From NCBI GenBank assembly GCA_019925095.2, contig CM034389.1, positions 13,399,435 to 13,463,434 of the forward strand: a stretch of DNA of 64,000 bases, in the 5' to 3' direction. A program made the position numbers and the translations under genes. The stretch is from Dendrolimus kikuchii (Eukaryota > Arthropoda > Insecta > Lepidoptera > Lasiocampidae). Under the pieces are notes generated by a model. The model was not told the origin of the DNA and searched no databases. It was given only the letters and a program-made list of their open reading frames with translations. Every line of letters starts with the position of its first letter. The first letter of the stretch is position 1. This document shows positions 63,739-64,000 of this stretch, one piece after another.

Positions 63739-63795
63739 TACTTTTTTGACATGGGTTCGAATCCTTGTCAAGTAGCATGAACCGCTTAGCCAATA
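63739..63795 (-). repeat. Possible tRNA-like SINE scrap
   Basis: The minus strand has TGGCTAAGCGG (63792-63782, box A-like) followed 17 nt later by a GGATTCGAACC stretch that is self-complementary to box B. The spacing is too short for a tRNA. Confidence 0.25.
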
Positions 63796-64000
63796 TTTTG
63801 ATCAATTAAAACAATTTACATATTAATGCATATATTTTAATTATCACGTGAAAACTTCGTTATGAAACAATTGTTGCTACTTAACTTACACAGACTAAAG
63901 CATTTATAGTTATATCTTTACGTATTAAGTTTGACAACCTGGCCTTCAAAGTTCAAAGTCTTGTGCTCAAAATCTAATAATTTTTTGACAATTATTATAC

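Overview
This is a 64-kb piece of an AT-rich animal nuclear genome, most likely a moth or butterfly (Lepidoptera). The order is inferred from two things. The genes are spliced with GT-AG introns and resemble animal proteins. The repeats are typical of lepidopteran genomes: Helitron-like elements ending in a short GC hairpin plus CTAGT, RTE retrotransposon 3' ends with a TATG/TGTA tail, Jockey/CR1-type LINEs, mariner elements and many hAT and Harbinger-like MITEs. No bacterial genes, rRNA genes, intact tRNA genes or CRISPR arrays were seen.

Two host genes can be read exon by exon. The first, on the + strand, is the homologue of C-Maf-inducing protein (CMIP). Thirteen coding exons lie between 2278 and 33657 and join without a frame error into 661 residues, from just before the PH domain to the conserved C-terminus DIRYTEAW. 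Its first exon(s) and start codon lie upstream and were not found. The second, on the - strand, is complete: GOLPH3 (Golgi phosphoprotein 3; sauron/rotini in flies), five exons from 51920 down to 43827, 285 residues. The two genes converge tail to tail across about 10 kb with no other gene seen.

Layout: 1-2277, Helitron pieces and a MITE. 2278-33657, CMIP, with a 15.7-kb first in-window intron full of mobile-element fragments. 33658-43826, intergenic, with two hAT elements whose 8-bp target duplications are perfect. 43827-51920, GOLPH3. 52220-56790, a nested block: a hAT-like element split by a broken LINE, then an RTE C-terminal fragment, then another hAT MITE. 56790-61000, mostly unassigned, with one weak 5'-exon candidate near 59.7-60.2 kb. 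61094-62146, a full-length mariner transposase whose third catalytic Asp is Asn. 62642-63610, a broken second mariner.

No novel multi-gene system was found. The items most worth a second look are several long hairpins, one of them a stem of about 42 bp in a GOLPH3 intron; six perfect TGACGTCA sites within CMIP introns; the DDN mariner; the 9-bp minisatellite open in all three forward frames; and the structured non-autonomous DNA transposons with exact boundaries.
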